Below are positions 58,770 through 64,000 of a DNA stretch of 64,000 nucleotides, in pieces. The notes beneath the pieces were generated by a model that saw only the letters and a list, made by a program, of their open reading frames with translations, did not search any database and was not told where the DNA came from. Origin of the DNA: Doris montereyensis (taxonomy: Eukaryota; Mollusca; Gastropoda; Nudibranchia; Dorididae); assembly GCA_037039925.1 (NCBI GenBank), contig JAXRKP010000353.1, positions 245,001 through 309,000 of the forward strand, in the 5' to 3' direction. The position numbers and the translations under genes are program-made. Within the stretch, counting starts at the first letter, position 1. Each line of letters starts with the position of its first letter.

Positions 58770-59888
58770 TGTCACCTCCAATATGAATACTTTTGCTGCT
58801 CAGTATATCTATATAATTAATGTCACCTCCAATATGATATATCACTCCAATATGATATATCTATATAATTAATGTCACCTCTATATATAATCAATATGAT
58901 ATATCTATATAATTAATGTCACCTCCAATATGATATATCTATATAATTAATGTCACCTCCAATATGATATATCTACATAATTAATGTCACCTCCAATATG
59001 ATATATCTATATAATTAATGTCACCTCCAATATGATATATCTATATAATTAATGTCACCTCCAATATGATATATCTATATAATTAATGTCACCTCCAATA
59101 TGATATATCTATATAATTAATGTCACCTCCAATATGATATATCTATATAATTATGACAATATGATATATCTATATAATTAATGTCACCTCCAATATGATA
59201 TATCTATATAATTAATGTCACCTCCAATATGATATGTATCTATATAATATAATTAATGTCAATATGACTCTATATAATTAATGTCACCTCCATATGTGAT
59301 ATATCTATATAATTAATGTCACCTCCAATATGATATATCTATATAATTAATGTCACCTGATATATCAATATGATATATCTATATAATTAATGTCACCTCC
59401 AATATGACATATCTATATAACTAATGTCACCTCCAATATGACTATATAATTAATGTCACCTCCAATATGACATATATATAGTTAATGTCACCTCCAATAT
59501 GACATATCTATATAATTAATGTCACGTCCAATATGACATATCCTATATAATTAATGACTCCCATACATATCTATATAATTAATGTCACCTCCAATATGAT
59601 ATACCTATCTATATAATTAATGTCAACTCCAATATGACATATCTATATAATTAATGTCACCTCCAATATGACATATCTATATAATTAATGTCACCTCCAA
59701 CATGATATATCAATTAATGACAATATGATATCTATATAATTAATGTCAACCTCCAATATGACATATCTATATAATTAATGTCACCTCCAATATGACATAT
59801 CTATATAATTAATGTCACCTCATGACATATCAATATGACATATCTATATAATTAATGTCACCTCATATCTATATAATTAAATCCAACA
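58770..59888 (+). repeat. AT-rich minisatellite, 34-bp unit, about 32 copies
   Basis: Unit AATGTCACCTCCAATATGAT + ATATCTATATAATT, with truncated and hybrid copies (for example near 59150, 59250 and 59700). Later copies favour GACATATC over GATATATC. Confidence 0.95.
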
Positions 59889-59964
59889 TGACACATTACA
59901 TTGTTTGACTGCTTGTGACAGAATTACATTTTTTCCAGTTTTATTAGATCTACTTCTCTTTTTT

Positions 59965-60372
59965 TTCGGAACTCTTTTTCGAGTCAAACCTTCAGTGCAA
60001 GCAAAAAACTCCTGTTCGAGTCAAACCTTCAGTGCAAGCAAAAAACTCCTTTCGAGTCAAACCTTTAGCGCAGGTAAAGCTCGAGTCAAACCTTCAGCAC
60101 AGGCAAAGAACTCCTGTTCGAGTCAAACCTTTAGCGCAGGCAAAGAACTCCTTTTCGAGTCAAACCTTTAGCGCAGGCAAAGAACTCCTGTTCGAGTCAA
60201 ACCTTTAGGCAGGCAAAGAACTGAAACCTAGCGCAGGCAAATAACTCCTGTTTGAGTCAAACCTTTAGCGCAGGCAAAGAACTCCTGTTCGAGTCAAACC
60301 TTTAGCACAGGCAAAGAAGTTCGAGTCGAACCTTTAGCGCAGGCAAAGAACTCCTTTCAACGCAGGCAGAGA
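59965..60372 (+). repeat. Minisatellite, 37-bp unit, about 11 copies
   Basis: Unit CTCCTGTTCGAGTCAAACCT + TTAGCGCAGGCAAAGAA, with short deletions in several copies. It sits directly against a LINE endonuclease fragment, which creates a false fused frame on the minus strand. Confidence 0.95.
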
Positions 60373-60900
60373 ACTCCTCACGTAAGTCTAATCTATCATA
60401 TCCTCTGGTCTCTTTGTTTGCAAGTACTTCTTCCAGGCATCTCATTCCACCATGCTGTTCTTTTCCTATTTCCTTTAATTTGTTTCCTACCACAGACCTC
60501 TTCTGTACAACTGAGGAGTGTTTCTTTATATATTTGCCACTTTTTTCTATTGTGTTTTCATTCAGATCCATCTGCCTTTCACTGATAGATCTTTTTATCC
60601 TGGATTGGTATATCTGTTTTACTATTGGTTTATTTAGTTCTTCTGTTTTGAGTTTAGTAGCTTTGTTCTTTTTCCTTTTCTGTTTGTTTATTTCAGTTAA
60701 TAATCTTATTTTGGCTATCACTAGGTGATGATCACTAAATATTTCAGATCCTCTGCTTACTCTAACATCCATTGTATTGTAAAAAAAGGGAGTTGCTAAC
60801 TATTATGTAGTCGATGATTGACCTTTCACATCTGTTTTTACTTACTCTTGTATATTTGTGGATATCTTTATGAGGTCAAGGTCAGGGAGGGGTGAGAATC
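60373..60900 (-). pseudogene. LINE endonuclease (EEP) C-terminal fragment
   Basis: Minus strand: RSIIDYIIVSNSLF, then across a T-run frame change MDVRVSRGSEIFSDHHLVIA and KIRLLTEINKQKRKK. IDYI and the SDHHLV motif (catalytic Asp-His of endonuclease/exonuclease/phosphatase enzymes) with V(R)..RG before it are typical of RTE-like LINEs. The rest of the 156-residue frame runs into the minisatellite and is not real. Confidence 0.75.
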
Positions 60901-60959
60901 CAAAATGATGGGTTCAAAATAATCAAAACATACATTTTATACAATAAAAGAGGTTAGGG

Positions 60960-63712
60960 TAGGGATGGAGAAGCAGACAGTGTAGGAGGGGAGAAAAATG
61001 ATGGAGACAGTGTAAAAATAATCAAAACATACATTTTATAGGGGAAAAGAGGTTTGGGTAGGGGGAGAAGCAGACAGTGTAGGGAGAAGACAGTGAGAAG
61101 CAGACAGTGTAGTAGGGGAGAAGACAGTGTAGTAGGGAGAAGCAGACAGCAGACAGTAGTAGGGAGACGCAGACAGTGTAGTAGGGAGAAGCAGACAGTG
61201 TAGTAGGGGAGAAGCAGACAGTGTAGGAGGGAGAAGCAGACAGTGTAGTAGGGGAGAAGCAGACAGTGTAGTAGGGGAGAAGCAGACAGTGTAGTAGGGG
61301 AGAAGCAGACAGTGTAGTAGGGGAGAAGCAGACAGTGTAGTAGGGGGAGAAGCAGACAGTGTAGTAGGGAGAAGCAGACAGTGTAGGAGGGGAGAAGCAG
61401 ACAGTGTAGGAGGGGAGAAGAGACAACAGGAGGGGAGAAGAAGACAGTGTAGGAGGGAGAAGCAGACAGTGTAGGGGAGAAGCAGACATTGTAGTAGGAG
61501 AAGGGAGTGAAGAAGCAGACAGTGTAGGAGGAGCAGACAGTAGGGGAGAAGCAGACAGTGTAGGGGGGGGAGAAGCAGACAGTGTGGAGGTAGGGGAGAA
61601 GCAGACAGTGTAGAGGAGAGAAGACAGTGTAGGGGGGGAGAAGCAGACAGTGTAGGAGGGGGAGAAGTGTAGGGGAGAAGACAGTGTAGGGAGAAGCAGA
61701 CAGTGTAGGGGGAGAGAAGCAGACAGTGAGGGGGGAAGCAGACAGTGTAGGGGGAGAAGCAGACAGTGTAGGAGGGAGAGGTGTAGGGGAGAAGCAGACA
61801 GTGTAGGAGGGAGAAGACAGTGTAGGGGGGGAGAAGCAGACAGTGTAGAGGGGGAGAAGAAGACAGTGTAGGGGGGGGAGAAGCAGACAGTGTAGGAGGG
61901 AGAAGCAGGGGGGAGAAGACAGTGTAGGAGGGAGAAGCAGACAGTGTAGGGGGAGACAGACATTGTGTAGGGAGGGGAGAAGCAGACAGTGTAGGAGGGG
62001 GGAGAAGACAGTGTAGGGGGAGAGGGGAGGGAGAAGCAGACATTGTAGGAGGGAGAAGCAGACAGTGAGAAGAAGACAGTGTAGGAGGGGAGAAGCAGAC
62101 AGTGTAGGAGGGGAGAAGACAGTGTAGGAGGGGAGAAGCAGACAGTGTAGAGGGGGAGAAGCAGACAGTGTAGGGGGAGGAGAAGCAGACAGTGTAGGAG
62201 GGGAGAAGAAGACAGTGTAGGGGGGAGAAGCAGACAGTGTAGGAGGGGAGGAGAAGCAGACAGTGTAGGGGGAGAAGCAGGGAGAAGCAGACAGTGTAGA
62301 GGGGAGGAGAAAGACAGTGTAGGAGGGGAGAAGCAGACAGTGTAGGGGGAGAAGCAGACAGTGTAGGGGGGAGGAGAGCAGACAGTGTAGGGGGGGGAGA
62401 AGACAGTGTAGTAGGGGAGAAGAAGACAGTGTAGGGGGGGGGAGAAGCAGACAGTGTAGGAGGGGAGAAGCAGACAGTGTAGGGGGGGGAGGAGAGCAGA
62501 CAGTGTAGTAGGGGAGGAGCAGACAGTGTAGGAGGGAGAAGCAGACAGTGTAGGAGGTAGGGAGAAGACAGTGTAGGGGGGGAGCAGACAGTGTAGGAAG
62601 GGAGAAGCAGACAGTGTAGGAGGGGAGAAGACAGTGTAGTAGGGGGAGAAGACAGTGTAGGAGGAGAAGCAGACAGTGTAGGAGGGGAGAAGACAGTGTA
62701 GTAGGGAGGAGAAGCAGACAGTGTAGTAGGGAGGAGTGTAGGAGGGGAGAAGACAGTGTAGGAGAAGAAGACAGTGTAGTAGGGGGAAGGGAGAAGAAGC
62801 AGACAGTAGGGAGTAGGAGGAGAAGACAGTGTAGTAGGGGAGAAGCAGACAGTAGGAGGGGAGAAGACAGGGTAGTAGGGAGAAGCAGACAGTGTAGGGG
62901 GGAGAAGCAGACAGTGTAGGAGGGGAGAAGCAGACAGTGTAGAGTAGGGGAGAAGCAGACAGTGTAGGAGGGGAGAAGACAGTGTAGTAGGGGAGAAAGA
63001 CAGTGTAGGAGGGAGAAGAAGACAGTGGGGAGGAAGCAGACAGAGGGGAGGGCAGACAGTGTAGGGGAGAAGCAGACAGTGTAGGAGGGGGGCAGACAGT
63101 GTAGGGGGGGAGAAAGAGACAGTGTAGTAGGGGAGAAGCAGACAGTGTAGTAGGGAGAAGCAGACAGTGTAGGGGGAGAAGACAGGAGAAGAAGACAGTG
63201 TAGTAGGGGAGAAGCAGACAGTGTAGGAGGGGAGAAGCAGACAGTGTAGTAGGGGAGAAGCAGACAGTGTAGTAGGGGAGAAGCAGACAGTGTAGGAGGG
63301 GAGAAGCAGACAGTGTAGGAGGGGAGAAGCAGACAGTGTAGTAGGGGAGAAGAAGTAGTGGGAGGGAGAAGCAGACAGTGTAGTAGGGGAGAAGCAGACA
63401 GTGTAGGAGGGGAGAAGCAGACAGTGTAGTAGGGGAGAAGCAGACAGTGTAGGAGGGGAGAAGCAGACAGTGTAGGAGGGGAGAAGCAGACAGTGTAGGA
63501 GGGGGAGAAGCAGACAGTGGTAGGGGAGAAGCAGACAGTGTAGTAGGGGAAGAAGACAGTGTAGTAGGGGAGAAGCAGACAGTGTAGTAGGGGAGAAGAA
63601 GACAGTGTAGGAGGGGGATAGCTTAGGGAAGGAAGACAGTGTAGTAGGGGAAGCAGACAGTGTAGTAGGGGAGAAAAAGACAGTGTAGTAGGGGAGAAGC
63701 AGATAATGTAGA
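60960..63712 (+). repeat. Large purine-rich minisatellite, 23-bp unit, roughly 110-120 copies
   Basis: Unit CAGTGTAGGAGGGGAGAAGC + AGA, with GGAGGGG/GTAGGGG/GGGGGG variants and many partial copies. One strand is about 85-90% purine by eye. The minus strand has overlapping 927- and 901-residue open frames (HCLLLPSYTVCFSP-like), explained by a unit that rarely forms stops. They are not genes. Confidence 0.96.
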
Positions 63713-64000
63713 CGGACATATACACTAAAATGCACACTCAATACAAAGCTGAAAACTACTCAGATATCAGACACAACAGTGTCCCATATGAGCAACACAT
63801 GGATGAGGTAAGTGACAGGGTGGGGAAGTAAGAGGATCGCGTGATCATTTTATCCCAGAAAAATGAAAACTTCCTCATTTCTGTGCCCTGCACAGGAAGA
63901 GGAGGGCAGAGGGTACTCCAACGATTGACTTCTGACAAGGGAGACGACTCATTAAATAAATGACACAAAACATGTACCTAATGGGTTACATCCCCTAGAT
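63713..64000. other. Window end, nothing recognised
   Basis: Unique sequence after the large minisatellite. A 70-codon minus frame has no recognisable domain. Confidence 0.45.

Noticed and set aside
60954..63741. Open frames of 927 and 901 residues on the minus strand
   Set aside because: They consist wholly of a 23-bp minisatellite read in stop-poor frames and have no domain, no start context and no splice logic.

Overview
This is an AT-rich, intron-bearing and very repeat-dense animal nuclear sequence. It is most likely from a lophotrochozoan and probably a gastropod mollusc. Three conserved metazoan genes have animal-type GT-AG introns, there are tRNA-derived SINEs, several LINE clades and four families of cut-and-paste DNA transposon, and the TAGATCTAGA-type motif, which I associate with gastropod genomes, recurs. 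The species assignment is inference. LAYOUT. 0.9-2.9 kb: the last three coding exons of malectin (MLEC, +), an ER lectin; its 5' exons lie before the window. 3-16 kb: non-coding sequence dominated by three large minisatellites (7.2-7.9, 10.8-12.5 and 13.4-15.5 kb) plus SINE copies. 16-21 kb: SINE, decayed LINEs and an AGT microsatellite split by a Tigger-like transposon. 21.8-41.9 kb: the whole PHF12 gene (Pf1, +), 16 recognisable coding exons, which encodes a two-PHD, FHA-domain subunit of the SIN3-HDAC/MRG15 chromatin complex. Its introns hold SINEs, two piggyBac-like elements and copies of a short unnamed repeat. 43-46 kb: a row of non-autonomous DNA transposons (two pogo/Tigger-like, one PIF/Harbinger-like). 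46.6 kb: a broken RAB14-like exon. 47.6-50.6 kb: RPLP2 (-), the acidic ribosomal stalk protein P2, intact over three coding exons. 52.7-53.1 kb: a Merlin element with its 8-bp target duplication and the end of its transposase. 53.6 kb: a possible orphan first exon. 54-64 kb: LINE remnants and microsatellites, then minisatellites with 34-, 37- and 23-bp units, the last spanning about 2.75 kb and producing a meaningless 927-residue open frame. The three genes are independent housekeeping or chromatin loci and do not form a pathway. A recurring technical feature matters to any reader: MLEC and PHF12 are conserved and correctly spliced by eye, yet are interrupted by single-base gains or losses, mostly in short homopolymers. 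Ordinary gene prediction on the raw sequence would call them broken. RPLP2 has no such break. I found no convincing new biological system. The most interesting material is the transposon set, the minisatellite that seems to have grown from the head of a dispersed repeat, and the LINE whose reverse transcriptase is interrupted by its own 49-bp tandem array.
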